From: Lachnospiraceae bacterium | Lineage (GTDB): Bacteria > Bacillota > Clostridia > Lachnospirales > Lachnospiraceae | Reading direction: 5' to 3' | Length of the DNA: 64,000 nt | NCBI GenBank assembly: GCA_021770245.1 | Contig: JAETRI010000010.1 | Location: 36,556 to 100,555 of the forward strand | Shown here: in pieces, positions 44,392-53,748 of the stretch | How the letters are laid out: each line of letters starts with the position of its first letter | How positions within the stretch are numbered: position 1 is the first letter of the stretch | Program-made: the position numbers and the translations under genes | The notes under the pieces: model-generated | What the model saw: the letters and a program-made list of their open reading frames with translations, nothing else | What the model was told of the DNA's origin: nothing | Database searches by the model: none

Positions 44392-45831
44392 TCATTCATA
44401 TCGATAGGATCTTTTAATCCGATACTGGTATCCGTAACCGCTGGACACGCATGCCTCTGCCGTCATGGCATCCATACAGCCGTCTATCCTAAACCCGCCG
44501 TTTCCGGGCGTCATGCGGATATCCGTTTCCATCACATCCATCAGCCTTTTGGTGGTTAGCTCCTCGGACTGAAGATAAAGGAAGGCTTCCAGATAATTTT
44601 CATAGGAAAGCCCCTCGCTTTCTTCCCCGTACTCGGACAGGTGTCCGCGGAAGGTGAGAAGATGCCTGTAAGGTGTGTTCCAGCTCCCGTCGTCCTTGAT
44701 CAGCGGAACCTTCTTTCCGTCGAACAGTATACGCAGATCCTTTACGCTTTCCGCATAGGCCCAGGCGAACAGAATCAGAGCCTCTACCGCCTCCGCCAGT
44801 TCCGGCAGACCCAATATGGCGGTCAGAAGCAGGGCGGTTTCCCCGGCCTCCTCCCTTTTCGCGCTGTTTCCGAACAGATAGGATACATTGGCCGCCTCCC
44901 GGATCAGCAGAATCCGGTTCGCCACATTCCTGAGATTGTCCAGATCGTTTTCCTTCCCTTCCAGGATATATTCCACCTGGTAGGAAAACCCGCAGTCCTC
45001 TTTTTCCTTTCCGTAAAATCCGCATTTTTCCATCATATACTTCCGGAAAATACAGGCTGCGGCCACGCCGGAGGGTTCCTCCTTCCCCTCGGGAAGGCCC
45101 GTTCCCTCTATCAGACGGTCCCGGTGGGAAAGCAGGCCGTCTACCGGAATCCGCGTTCCGGACAGGGAACCCGGCGCCTTTGCCGCCAGCGCCAGAATCC
45201 CTTCCCCTCTCGCCTCGTTTACCACATCGGACGGCAGCTCCACATCTCTGCCTTCCCATTCTTCGTCTTCCTCCTCCTGCCGCCTCGCTATGGCATCCTT
45301 TACCTCTCTTTCCGTTTCCGCCCTCTGCTCCTCCACATCACTGTCCAAAAGGCCGCTTCCCCGGAGGATTTGGGCATTCACGGCCGCCTGGCTCAAATAA
45401 CCCATCCCCCACCGGTTTTTCATATAATCCACAGCCTGGCGCTTCAGCACCGTTCCCGATGCATCCGTCGCCACAGAGGCCTGAAGGATTTCCACCTGCT
45501 GCGCATTCAACCCGGTCAGATCCTTTCCCACAGGAATCCGGAACACCTCAAAGGGACGAAAATTCATATTCATATAATTTCTGATATGCTCCTCCGTGTT
45601 CCCATAGGAAGGCGTTTCGTTCCCGTAGGACATATCGATAAAAAACAGATCATACTGCGAAAGCAGCTCCCTGTGATATTCCGCCAGAGCCGAGTCCATC
45701 GCCATGTCCATCACGCATTCCGTCTGCGTCCGGACGGTATGCATCCTTACGCCCTCTATCACGGTCATCACCAGCGACAGGAGAAGGCCTGTCACCAGGG
45801 CCAGGTATACGGTTATCGATCCCTTGCGCAA
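44392..45831 (-). CDS. DUF5702-type Tad-locus protein
   Basis: 479 residues. It begins MRKGSITVYLALVTGLLLSLVMTVIEGVR, a TadG-like signature with a single N-terminal helix, as in DUF5702 proteins found in Firmicute Tad loci. The remaining ~430 residues are soluble, with a Glu/Arg-rich stretch near 170-200. It may be a large pseudopilin or a scaffolding protein on the outer face of the membrane. It lies 13 nt downstream of the flp gene. Confidence 0.82.
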   Translation of the reverse strand: MRKGSITVYLALVTGLLLSLVMTVIEGVRMHTVRTQTECVMDMAMDSALAEYHRELLSQYDLFFIDMSYGNETPSYGNTEEHIRNYMNMNFRPFEVFRIPVGKDLTGLNAQQVEILQASVATDASGTVLKRQAVDYMKNRWGMGYLSQAAVNAQILRGSGLLDSDVEEQRAETEREVKDAIARRQEEEDEEWEGRDVELPSDVVNEARGEGILALAAKAPGSLSGTRIPVDGLLSHRDRLIEGTGLPEGKEEPSGVAAACIFRKYMMEKCGFYGKEKEDCGFSYQVEYILEGKENDLDNLRNVANRILLIREAANVSYLFGNSAKREEAGETALLLTAILGLPELAEAVEALILFAWAYAESVKDLRILFDGKKVPLIKDDGSWNTPYRHLLTFRGHLSEYGEESEGLSYENYLEAFLYLQSEELTTKRLMDVMETDIRMTPGNGGFRIDGCMDAMTAEACVSSGYGYQYRIKRSYRYE

Positions 45832-45844
45832 GATGCATCTCCTT

Positions 45845-46057
45845 TCAGATCGAGCCCGCCTGGGAGGTGATCTTCCCGAAAATATTCGTCACCAAAGCGG
45901 TAAGCTGGCTCTTGAATATGATGACCAGGCCAATCAGCACCAGGATAATTAAAATCACCTCCACGGTGCCCATTCCTTCTTCTCCTTTCAAAATCCTCCG
46001 GCTCCTTTCTCCAAGCCCTGCTGCCGCTCTTTTGATGCCCCACATCGCTTTATACAT
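45845..46057 (-). CDS. Flp-type IVb pilin
   Basis: 70 residues. After a 29-residue basic leader region (…RRILKGEEGMGTVEVILIILVLIGLVIIFKSQLTALV) comes the Flp signature, with G-x-x-x-x-E before the hydrophobic helix and a short tail KITSQAGSI. This is the major fibre subunit of Tad pili and is cut by the TadV-type peptidase. A hairpin-SD module lies directly before the ATG, which may raise its expression within the operon. Confidence 0.88.
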   Translation of the reverse strand: MYKAMWGIKRAAAGLGERSRRILKGEEGMGTVEVILIILVLIGLVIIFKSQLTALVTNIFGKITSQAGSI

Positions 46058-46089
46058 GTAAAACTCCTTTCCGCCCGCCTCCTGCGGGC
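46058..46089 (-). promoter_or_regulatory. Hairpin-SD leader module before flp
   Basis: GCCCGC / GCGGGC stem, 5-nt loop (46073-46089), then GGAAAGGAGTTTTAC (15 nt) and the ATG. Confidence 0.75.
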
Positions 46090-46190
46090 AATCGATGCTT
46101 TTATATCTATCTTTGCGCCGTCCTGCGGCGCTTCGCCGCGTCGAAAGCCGCCCGGGATTTTCCGAGACTATCGGCGCAATTTTCCGTCTA

Positions 46191-47654
46191 CTACATTCCC
46201 GTGAAGGAAAAACATGCCGGAACCATAATCAGTACCATAACCACCGTCAGCATCATAATCATGGGGAGCAGAAGCTTCGTACCGGCCCGCTCTCCCTCCT
46301 CCCTCGCCTGGCGTATCCTCTCCGTAAGGGAGCGGGATGCTTCCTCCTGCAGGGCGGCAGTCAGTCCGGCGGAACCCTTTTTCAGGTTCTGCGCCAACAG
46401 CGTCATACATTTCCGATACTGGGGCAGATGGCATCTTTCCCCGAAGTGTTCATAGGCCCGGACCTCCGTAACCCCGCTCTCCATTTCTCTACAGGTCAGA
46501 ATCAGTTCCTCGTATACATAGCTGACTTCGCCCTGTACCCGTTTTTTCCGATAATCGGATGCCATCCTGAAAAACGCTGTCCGGACCGGAAGGCCGGCGC
46601 CCATAAGAAGAACCAGTTTGCTGATGAACTCCGGATAGGAACGCAGAAGCTGTTCCCTGCGTTCTTCCATCCTTTTCTTCAGATCTCTGTCCGGAAGGCC
46701 GTATTGCGCCAGACCCGCCATCAGGAAGATCGCAAACAGGATCAGACTGTTGTCGCTTCGCCGCTCCTCCCATTGAAGCGTTTCCTCCCCGGAACGGTCA
46801 GGAAGGGAAAAACCTTCCTCATATGCCGATTCCTCATCCCTCCTTCTGATCTCCTCAAGGAGCAGGTTTTGCGTTATTTCTTCCCGGGTGAGGGCAGGGG
46901 GACACACCCTCACAGGAAATCGTTCCTCCCATTGATCCCCAAAATAACTAAGTGTCGCGCTCATCCATATGATTTCCCCCTCCTCTCCCACATCCGCATT
47001 CTCTACGCTTCCGTCGCTTTTGATCCTGCTAAAATCTCCGCTTTCCCAGGTAATCCGAAAGGGATATCCCTCTGCCTGGGAGGGCAGGAAGAGAGAAGAG
47101 CGCACCTCGTCCAGGCTTTCATTCTCTCCCTTTAACTGCTCTGCCAGTATGGCCCTTAGGTCCCGGCGCATCTCTTCCAGCTGCATCCGCGTATATTTTC
47201 TCTCCTCCACGTCGATTGCAAGGCTCCTGTTTCCGCGCTCTCCCTCCGCCAGCAGCTCGATTCTGGCCGGCCCCTGTCCGTAGGGGTTTCGCCGCACCCA
47301 GCCTTCCTCCGTCACGCGTTTCTGCGTCTGACCCGCCGCCGTAACCAACAGGCCGAATACCGCCCCCAGGAAACCGAGGAACAGCACCGCACTGATCCGT
47401 TCCGTCCTGCGGCGGCGCATCATGCCGGCGGCATCCGAAGGATACAGGATCCGCATATCCTCCCGCAGACGGATTTTGGCAGCGCTCTCCCGCCCTCTCC
47501 CTTTCTCTTCCGTCAGGCGTTCTAACAGGGAAGCGGGTTTTATGAACATACGATACATCCCGTCGGGCTTCCAGCCCTCTTCGATCGTCTCTCCTCTTGT
47601 CCCTATCAGAAGCGCTGCCTCCAGCATCAGGAAAATGATATAGACCGCCCACAT
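46191..47654 (-). CDS. TadC-like pilus inner-membrane platform protein
   Basis: 487 residues, longer than classical TadC (about 300). A hydrophobic N-terminus (MWAVYIIFLMLEAALLIGT) and another segment near 125 flank a soluble insertion of about 170 residues that includes the sequence MGRYLRSDLR-like ERKYTRMQLEEMRRDLR. The C-terminal half is the T2SSF/GspF-type domain: LRSYPEFISKLVLLMGAGLPVRTAFFRMA and GSAGLTAALQEEASRSLTERIRQAREEGERAGTKLLLPM. It forms, with the TadB-like protein, the platform on which TadA works. Confidence 0.85.
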   Translation of the reverse strand: MWAVYIIFLMLEAALLIGTRGETIEEGWKPDGMYRMFIKPASLLERLTEEKGRGRESAAKIRLREDMRILYPSDAAGMMRRRRTERISAVLFLGFLGAVFGLLVTAAGQTQKRVTEEGWVRRNPYGQGPARIELLAEGERGNRSLAIDVEERKYTRMQLEEMRRDLRAILAEQLKGENESLDEVRSSLFLPSQAEGYPFRITWESGDFSRIKSDGSVENADVGEEGEIIWMSATLSYFGDQWEERFPVRVCPPALTREEITQNLLLEEIRRRDEESAYEEGFSLPDRSGEETLQWEERRSDNSLILFAIFLMAGLAQYGLPDRDLKKRMEERREQLLRSYPEFISKLVLLMGAGLPVRTAFFRMASDYRKKRVQGEVSYVYEELILTCREMESGVTEVRAYEHFGERCHLPQYRKCMTLLAQNLKKGSAGLTAALQEEASRSLTERIRQAREEGERAGTKLLLPMIMMLTVVMVLIMVPACFSFTGM

Positions 47655-47658
47655 CTTC

Positions 47659-48471
47659 TTACACCTCGATTTCCACTAATTTTCTCGCCAACAGGTACGC
47701 TGCCAGATAAACTGCCAGGGCACCCGTCATCACCGCAATTCCTGCCGGATTATGATATAGGACGTCGAAGAAACCGGGCGACGTCAGCTGCAGATAAGCA
47801 ACGATCAGAAAAGGGATCAGATTCATGATTCTCTGCTCATATTTCCTGGAGGACAGGAGAGTGCGAATCTCTCGTTTCACTTCTATCTTGTTTCCCGCAA
47901 CCTCCGCACTGCGGCGTATGATATCGTTCATATTCCCTCCCGCCCTTTTCGCTATGGAAAACACCTCCGCGAAGTCCTCAATATCTCCTTCTCCGCTCCT
48001 CTTCCCCAAATCCAGCAGAAGGGCTTCTAACGGGATATTGTTTCCCACCCCTTTTTCCATGCGTACCAGCTCCCCGGCCATGGCGCTTTTTGCCCCGTAC
48101 AGTCTTTCCACATCCCTCCTCGCTTCAAAGAAGGCATTTTCCATGGAATATCCCGCCTGCAGCCCTGCCGCCACGGACAGGATCATGTCTCTGAACTGCA
48201 GCGTCAGTTCCCGGCGCCGTTCTTCGGCAAGCTGTTTCCCGGTTTCCTTCAGGTACAGGAAAACCAGCGGGGACAAAAACGGCAAAGCCCACAGGGAACG
48301 ATAGAAAAACCAGGAAAGAAACAGTACCAGCAATATCCCCCGTATCGTATAAATCAGCCGTTCCCGCATATCCATGGAATAGCACCGGTAGTCCGGCGCA
48401 TGCTCCTTCCCGGGCGACGCCTTTTTATCCGCCTTACGACGTAATCCCTGCCAGCCTGAGCTTGTCCCCAT
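47659..48471 (-). CDS. TadB-like pilus inner-membrane platform protein
   Basis: 270 residues with four predicted membrane segments and a T2SSF-type domain (RELTLQFRDMILSVAAGLQAGYSMENAFFEA, and ISIAKRAGGN-like FSIAKRAGGNMNDIIRRSAEV). The 3' end is four bases before the tadC-like gene, and its 5' end overlaps tadA by 38 bases; GGGGGA lies eight bases before the ATG at 48471. An inner start at 48375 is also possible. Confidence 0.85.
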   Translation of the reverse strand: MGTSSGWQGLRRKADKKASPGKEHAPDYRCYSMDMRERLIYTIRGILLVLFLSWFFYRSLWALPFLSPLVFLYLKETGKQLAEERRRELTLQFRDMILSVAAGLQAGYSMENAFFEARRDVERLYGAKSAMAGELVRMEKGVGNNIPLEALLLDLGKRSGEGDIEDFAEVFSIAKRAGGNMNDIIRRSAEVAGNKIEVKREIRTLLSSRKYEQRIMNLIPFLIVAYLQLTSPGFFDVLYHNPAGIAVMTGALAVYLAAYLLARKLVEIEV

Positions 48472-49669
48472 GAATCAGTTCCCCCTTTCTTACCAGCCTG
48501 CCGCATACCCTGCTGCCCTCCTTTTCCTCCTCCTCGAATTCAAACAGTATCGACAGCCTGATTTCCCCGTCCCGGATCCCTTCCACTTCGGCGATCTGCA
48601 ATACCTTCCTGGTTCTGTCCCGCAGCCTTCCCAGATGGATCACGATATCCACGCCGGAGGCAATCTGTCTCCGGATTGCGGAAAGCGGGATTTCCGGCCC
48701 CATCAGCATCATCGTTTCCAGCCGGGTAAGCATGTCTTTCGCGCTGTTGGCATGACCGGTGGACATGGAACCGTCGTGTCCGCAGTTCAGCGCGCTTCCC
48801 ACCAGATCCACCGCCTCCTCACCCCTTACCTCCCCCACGATGATCCGATCGGGGCGCATCCGCAGAGCCGTCCTGATTAAATCCCGAATAGCGATCGGGC
48901 GGCATCCCTCCACGTTGGCGTTTCTCGTCTCCATCCGCACCAGATTGGGAATCCCCCGGATCTGCAGCTCCGCACTGTCCTCAATGGTGATCAGCCTCTC
49001 ATCCGGCGGAATATATCCTGCCAACGCATTTAAAAACGTGGTTTTGCCGCTGCCCGTCCCTCCGCTGATAAATATGTTGTATCGGGCTTTCACCAGCCTC
49101 TCCAGAAAGTCACATACCTCCTGCGTTACGGAGCCCGCCTCCAGCAGCTCCTTCATGCCGATGGGTTTTTCCGGAAACCGCCTTATGGTTACCACCGGGC
49201 CGTTTAATGCAACCGGGCCCAGCACCACGTTTACCCTGGAACCGTTTTCCAGCCGGGCATCCACAATGGGGGAGGCCTCATTTACCGTCCGGTTGCATCC
49301 GGCTACGATCTGCTGGATCACATCCTGCAGTTTTTCTCTGGATTCAAATCCCCACGGCCAGGCGGAAATCCTGCCCTCCCGTTCCACGAAGATCCCTTCC
49401 ATGCCGTTAATCATGATCTCCGTCACCTGCGGATCGTCGATCAGTTCCTGAATCACATCCAGCCCTCGCATGGCGAAGAACAGCTCTTTTCCCATCCGGA
49501 TCCGCTCATAGACGTCCAGCTTTCCCGCCACGTCTCTGCTCCGCAGCTTTTCCGCTATCAGCTCCTGCAGCTCCTCATCCGTCATCTCCCGGGAAAAATC
49601 GATTGTCTCCAGCAGTTCCTTCCGAAAATTTTCCCGGATCCCCTGATATCCCTTCTTCCTTTCTTCCAT
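48434..49669 (-). CDS. Tad/CpaF-type pilus assembly ATPase TadA
   Basis: 411 residues in the secretion-ATPase family. Walker A ISGGTGSGKTTFLNAL is near residue 205, Walker B area RIIVGEVRGEEAVDL, and the conserved ALNCGHDGSMSTGHANSAKDML with His. It drives export/assembly of the Flp pilus. The N-terminus overlaps the preceding tadZ-like gene by 95 bases, which is long; the SD (GAGGG at 7-8 nt) supports the ATG at 49669. Confidence 0.95.
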   Translation of the reverse strand: MEERKKGYQGIRENFRKELLETIDFSREMTDEELQELIAEKLRSRDVAGKLDVYERIRMGKELFFAMRGLDVIQELIDDPQVTEIMINGMEGIFVEREGRISAWPWGFESREKLQDVIQQIVAGCNRTVNEASPIVDARLENGSRVNVVLGPVALNGPVVTIRRFPEKPIGMKELLEAGSVTQEVCDFLERLVKARYNIFISGGTGSGKTTFLNALAGYIPPDERLITIEDSAELQIRGIPNLVRMETRNANVEGCRPIAIRDLIRTALRMRPDRIIVGEVRGEEAVDLVGSALNCGHDGSMSTGHANSAKDMLTRLETMMLMGPEIPLSAIRRQIASGVDIVIHLGRLRDRTRKVLQIAEVEGIRDGEIRLSILFEFEEEEKEGSRVCGRLVRKGELIHGDKLRLAGITS

Positions 49670-50693
49670 TCCTCCGCCCTCTCCCTCTATCTTCCAGATC
49701 TTCTCCGATCAGCTTTCCCACCACTCCCGCCAGCTCCCCATGGGTTAAACTTGCCAGATCCGACGGCAGCGCCCGGAACACGGGCAGCCTGCATTTCCTG
49801 GTCTTTTCCAGGATATCCTCCAGTTCCATACAGCGCAGCAATTCTTCGTAATGTTCCTGTTTGGCCTGCGCGAATCCATCCTCCTTCACGATGGTATAGA
49901 TCCGGCTGCATCTCTTCAGAAGATCAAACAGCCCCCGGATGCTCTCCGTAAGATCCAGAAGAATGTATTCGTACATCCCGCATCCCTCCAGTTCGTCCAG
50001 GAGGGCGAGCCATTCCTCCTTCTCCACCTGCCCCAGGTCCATGCAGGAGAATACCGGAGGAATGAAATCCATTCCGTTCATCTTCTGCGCCATCCCTTCC
50101 AGCCGGTAGGGAAAACGCCCGTCCTTGTTGTGAATGAAATAAATCAGATCCGAAAGATCCGTCCCGAACTCCCGCCTCAGCAAATGCCCCAAGCCTGAAA
50201 AGCATTCGAAATTCAGATATAATACTTTGTGTTTACGGGCAAGAAGCTGCCCTAAGGTGAAAGAAAATGTGGTTTGAAGACACCGTCCCACCGGTGAATA
50301 GACTCCGATCAGTTTTACGTCTCCCGTCCGTCCCGGGCCGGATGCCGGGGGTAACATCCCTGTCTGTACGGAAAGCTCTATGATCCTGCGGACCACCGCC
50401 TCCATGGGCTGATATTTCCCGATCCAAGGTACATCGGGCGGCCCGGCCATATCCTCTGCCAGTACCAGGATACGGTCCGCTTCCCATTTTTCCCTTTCTT
50501 CGTACAGCGATTGGGCGATTAAGAGAAACGCCGCCTCTCCCCCTTTGCCGAACCGTTCCATGGATTTTCTGTCCGTGAAGAGCCGTACTTCAAAGGGAAA
50601 GCTTTCCATGACCGCCGGGCGGTGGAGATAATCCATGAAATGGCTGGCATACTCCTGCTCCGTGTCGCAGAGTGCCAGAATATTCTTTTTCAA
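49575..50693 (-). CDS. TadZ/CpaE-like protein with degenerate P-loop
   Basis: 372 residues. An N-terminal receiver-like part (NILALCDTEQEYASHFMDYL) is followed by a MinD/ParA-like domain beginning KLIGVYSPVGRCLQTTFSFTLGQLLARKHKVLYLNFE. The P-loop lacks the usual Lys residues (SPVGRCLQTT rather than KGGVGKTT), so ATP hydrolysis is doubtful. TadZ proteins position the pilus machine in the cell. It is the first gene of the Tad unit, about 125 nt after the promoter at 50824-50852. Confidence 0.8.
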   Translation of the reverse strand: MKKNILALCDTEQEYASHFMDYLHRPAVMESFPFEVRLFTDRKSMERFGKGGEAAFLLIAQSLYEEREKWEADRILVLAEDMAGPPDVPWIGKYQPMEAVVRRIIELSVQTGMLPPASGPGRTGDVKLIGVYSPVGRCLQTTFSFTLGQLLARKHKVLYLNFECFSGLGHLLRREFGTDLSDLIYFIHNKDGRFPYRLEGMAQKMNGMDFIPPVFSCMDLGQVEKEEWLALLDELEGCGMYEYILLDLTESIRGLFDLLKRCSRIYTIVKEDGFAQAKQEHYEELLRCMELEDILEKTRKCRLPVFRALPSDLASLTHGELAGVVGKLIGEDLEDRGRGRRNGRKEEGISGDPGKFSEGTAGDNRFFPGDDG

Positions 50694-50757
50694 ACAGAAG
50701 CCTCCTTTAATATCGATATTTCATAATAAATCTGCGATATAAACAGAAATGGATTCT

Positions 50758-50793
50758 TAGCGCACAGCCGGAAGAAATGAAAACGGCTGCGCC
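50758..50793 (-). promoter_or_regulatory. Leader hairpin of the Tad unit
   Basis: GCGCA-GCCG / CGGC-TGTGCGC arms around an AU-rich loop, in the predicted 5' UTR. Confidence 0.5.
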
Positions 50794-50823
50794 CGGATAC
50801 TGATGATCCGATTGATGAAATTG

Positions 50824-50852
50824 AGTATAAACCATCCCCCGGGGTTTGTCCA
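50824..50852 (-). promoter_or_regulatory. Promoter of the Tad unit
   Basis: TGGACA (50847-50852) and TATACT (50824-50829) on the minus strand, 17-nt spacer. Confidence 0.7.
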
Positions 50853-50971
50853 TAGGGCGGGCAGGAAAAAATGAACTTTGTGAATAATAGACAAGCAGAC
50901 TTTCCAAGCTACCCTCAATAACGCCAAAACCCTTGATAAATGCTGGGTTTTTGTCTGTCAAGAAATATTTA

Positions 50972-51250
50972 TCAGGCCAGGAGGCGGGCGCATATACCGA
51001 CCGCGTACAATAGTGCGATCCCGGGAATCCCCAGCGCCCCCGATATCACAGCGCTGGCCAGGCCGATTCCCACCCGCACGGATATGCCGGCGGATCCCAA
51101 AAAGGAATTGATGAAATAAATAGCGAGCAGACCGCAGACCGCACGCAGAATAAAATTCAGCAGCAGCTCCGTCCTGCTGCGCATCGCCGCGACGAGCATC
51201 ACCAGGATACAGGCGCCCCCTATCATGACCATTCCGTCTCTGTAGTCCAT
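50972..51250 (-). CDS. bofA: BofA-family protein (pro-sigmaK processing inhibitor type)
   Basis: 92 residues, nearly all hydrophobic. It has two to three membrane segments; the last part (GIGLASAVISGALGIPGIALLYAVG) has the G-rich pattern of BofA (LGxPGxxLL). In Bacillus BofA holds the SpoIVFB protease inactive in the forespore membrane until engulfment. In clostridia the family is widespread and the role is less clear. It is divergent from a yaaL homologue; in Bacillus both genes lie next to recR. Confidence 0.85.
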   Translation of the reverse strand: MDYRDGMVMIGGACILVMLVAAMRSRTELLLNFILRAVCGLLAIYFINSFLGSAGISVRVGIGLASAVISGALGIPGIALLYAVGICARLLA

Positions 51251-51427
51251 TCCGGTTTCCTTTCCGCATACAGGCAAATCTTTTTGTCCCCCTTGGATGT
51301 TACACCTTATGCATCCAAAAAAAGGAATATTACATGCATATTTTTCCTGTTTCATGTATATACTTATCACAAAGCATCTTTTGGTAAAATACGGAAAAGG
51401 CGGGGCGAAAGCCCTCCTTGACTGCAG

Positions 51428-51458
51428 GCCGCCCTCTGGCGGCAGAATGTGAGGAAGC
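51428..51458 (+). promoter_or_regulatory. Hairpin-SD leader module before the yaaL homologue
   Basis: GCCGCC / GGCGGC stem, 4-nt loop (51428-51443), then AGAATGTGAGGAAGC (15 nt) and the ATG at 51459. Confidence 0.75.
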
Positions 51459-51710
51459 ATGAAATTCCATTTCAGCCGTGGGGTCATACCCAAAACGGAC
51501 AAGCCCCTTACCTACCAGGAAAGTCTGATGTTGGAACTACAAAGGACGAGATGCGATTTGGAAAACGCTTATGCAGGTTTCGATTACGCCACGGATCCCG
51601 ACCTGATCGACTGCTATATTTACGAACAGAATGCCGTAATGAAAAGATACAAATATCTGCTGCAAAAGGCCGCCAGCCTGACGGCCCCGGAGCAGTCTAT
51701 GACCGGATAA
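51459..51710 (+). CDS. YaaL family protein (DUF2508)
   Basis: 83 residues, no membrane segment. The central motif LQRTRCDLENAYAGFDYATDPDLIDCYIYEQNAVMKRYKYLLQ is that of DUF2508/YaaL, a small helical protein of unknown function encoded near recR and bofA in Bacillus. Here it is divergent from bofA. The hairpin-SD module gives a clear start. Confidence 0.87.
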   Translation: MKFHFSRGVIPKTDKPLTYQESLMLELQRTRCDLENAYAGFDYATDPDLIDCYIYEQNAVMKRYKYLLQKAASLTAPEQSMTG

Positions 51711-51768
51711 ACATACACCCATTTTCCTCGGGGCATCGATCCCCATAAAATACCATAAGCTGTCGGAA

Positions 51769-51806
51769 GCGGCCGTGCCCGGAGAAGAGCCTCCCGACAC
51801 GGCCGC
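51769..51806. terminator. Hairpin between convergent yaaL and glgB
   Basis: GCGGCCGTG / CACGGCCGC, 9-bp stem with a 20-nt loop; no clear U tract on either side. Confidence 0.45.
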
Positions 51807-51834
51807 ACGTTACCGGACTGTTTTCTTAAGTTTA

Positions 51835-53748
51835 TCAGAATACGAATACTGCCGCACCCAGTGCAGGAAGATCAAAGGTAATCCGGTAGGGCCGGTAATC
51901 GCTGGGTTCCGCCGTAGCGCGGACGGAAGCAGGGATTTCACCGCCGTTTCCGCCGAAACGTTTGTCGTCGCTGTTGAGGATCAGGCGATAAGCCTTCTTC
52001 TTCGGAACTCCCACGCAGTATTCTTTTCTTTCCACGGGCGTCATATTCAGGACGAAAAGCAGGCAGTCCTTTCCGTTGGGCGACTTACGGATAAAGCTAT
52101 AGGTACTGCGGTCCGCATCGTCGGCGTTGACCCATTCAAAACCGCTCCAATCGTTGTCGATTTCATGCATGCAGGGATATTTACGGTAAATCTTCAAAAG
52201 TTCCTTCACGTATTCCAGCATACCCGCATTTAATTCGTCCTGCAGCATATACCAGTCAAGCTCTCTGGCCTCGCTCCATTCCCGCTCCTGGGCGAATTCC
52301 TGGCCCATAAACAAAAGCTTCTTTCCTTCATGCCCGAACATATAAGTATAGCCCGTGCGGAGATTGGCGTATTTATCCACCCGATAGCCGGGCATTTTAT
52401 TCACCATGGAGCACTTCAGATGCACCACTTCGTCATGGGATAACGGAAGGATATAATTCTCTGCGTTGTTATAGCTCATGGCGAACGTCATGCCATAGTG
52501 GTTATTTTTGCGGAAATAGGGATCCAATTTCATATATTCGCAGAAATCGTGCATCCATCCCATGTTCCATTTATAGCTGAAATGCAGGCCGCCCTTTTCG
52601 ATCGGGCCCGTCACCAGGGGCCAGGCCGTGGATTCCTCCGCGATGGTCATTACGCCCGGGAAGGTTCCCCGGATCACGGAGTTAAAATGTTTGAAAAACT
52701 CAATGGCCTCCAGGTTTTTATTTCCGCCGTATTTATTGGCCACCCATTCCCCGTCCTTCTTTCCGTAATCCAGATAAAGCATGGACGCTACCGCATCTAC
52801 GCGCAGCCCGTCCACATGGAATTCCTTGATCCAGAAAAGCGCGTTGGCGATGAGAAAATTTTTTACTTCGTTCATGCCATAATTAAAAATCTTCGTCCCC
52901 CAGTCCGGATGTTCTCCCAGCCTGGGATCCGGATGCTCAAAAAGAGCCTCTCCGTCAAACTCCGCCAGCCCGTGGGCATCCCTGGGGAAATGGGCCGGCA
53001 CCCAGTCTAAGATCACGCCGATTTTGTTACGATGGAGCGTGTTTACCAGATATGCAAAGTCCTTTGGCGTTCCATAGCGGGAGGTGGGCGCATAATATCC
53101 CGTTACCTGATATCCCCAGGAACCGTCAAAGGGATGCTCCGCAATCCCCATGAGCTCCACATGGGTAAATTTTACTTCCTTCAGATAGGAAACCAGCCTG
53201 TCCGCGAACTCCCTGTAATTATAGAAACCGTCCTCCGTTCCGTCCGGATGCTTCATCCAGGAGCCGATATGACACTCGTATACCGCCAAAGGCTCCTTAT
53301 TCATATCCTTTCCGTCCCGGGCCTCCATCCACGCCGAATCGCTCCATGAAATCTCCGACAGATCCGTGGTGACAGACGCCGTCCCCGGGCGCTTCTCCGC
53401 GTAATTGGCAAAGGGATCCGCTTTATAGAGTCTGCGGCCGTCCTCGGTGGTGATCAGGAATTTATACATTTCCCCGCATCCCACCCCGGGTATGAACAGC
53501 TCATAGATCCCCCCCGGACCGATCTTTTCCATCGCATGCCTGTTCTCGTCCCAGTCGTTGAAGCTCCCGATCACGTGCACCTGGGCCGCATGGGGCGCCC
53601 ATACGCCAAAAAACATCCCTTTCTTCCCGTCCACGATGGAAGGGTGTGCCCCCAGTTTTTTGTAGATGTCATAATGGGTTCCCTGTGCGAACAGATATTG
53701 ATCCGCCTCGGAAATGAATACCTGTTCCTTTTTTTTCGCTTTTGCCAT
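51835..53748 (-). CDS. glgB: 1,4-alpha-glucan branching enzyme
   Basis: 637 residues. An N-terminal CBM48 region (FGVWAPHAAQVHVIGSFNDWD) precedes the GH13 barrel with DWVPAHFPRD, GLRVDAVASMLYLDY (nucleophile Asp), TIAEESTAWP (acid/base Glu) and LPLSHDEVVHLK. It adds alpha-1,6 branches to glycogen. No other glg genes are nearby. The C-terminal beta domain ends ALGAAVFVF. GAAGG and a hairpin lie upstream of the ATG. Confidence 0.96.
   Translation of the reverse strand: MAKAKKKEQVFISEADQYLFAQGTHYDIYKKLGAHPSIVDGKKGMFFGVWAPHAAQVHVIGSFNDWDENRHAMEKIGPGGIYELFIPGVGCGEMYKFLITTEDGRRLYKADPFANYAEKRPGTASVTTDLSEISWSDSAWMEARDGKDMNKEPLAVYECHIGSWMKHPDGTEDGFYNYREFADRLVSYLKEVKFTHVELMGIAEHPFDGSWGYQVTGYYAPTSRYGTPKDFAYLVNTLHRNKIGVILDWVPAHFPRDAHGLAEFDGEALFEHPDPRLGEHPDWGTKIFNYGMNEVKNFLIANALFWIKEFHVDGLRVDAVASMLYLDYGKKDGEWVANKYGGNKNLEAIEFFKHFNSVIRGTFPGVMTIAEESTAWPLVTGPIEKGGLHFSYKWNMGWMHDFCEYMKLDPYFRKNNHYGMTFAMSYNNAENYILPLSHDEVVHLKCSMVNKMPGYRVDKYANLRTGYTYMFGHEGKKLLFMGQEFAQEREWSEARELDWYMLQDELNAGMLEYVKELLKIYRKYPCMHEIDNDWSGFEWVNADDADRSTYSFIRKSPNGKDCLLFVLNMTPVERKEYCVGVPKKKAYRLILNSDDKRFGGNGGEIPASVRATAEPSDYRPYRITFDLPALGAAVFVF

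Noticed and set aside
50707..50961. 84-codon minus-strand frame upstream of the Tad unit
   Set aside because: It spans the predicted promoter and leader hairpin, with no domain or SD.
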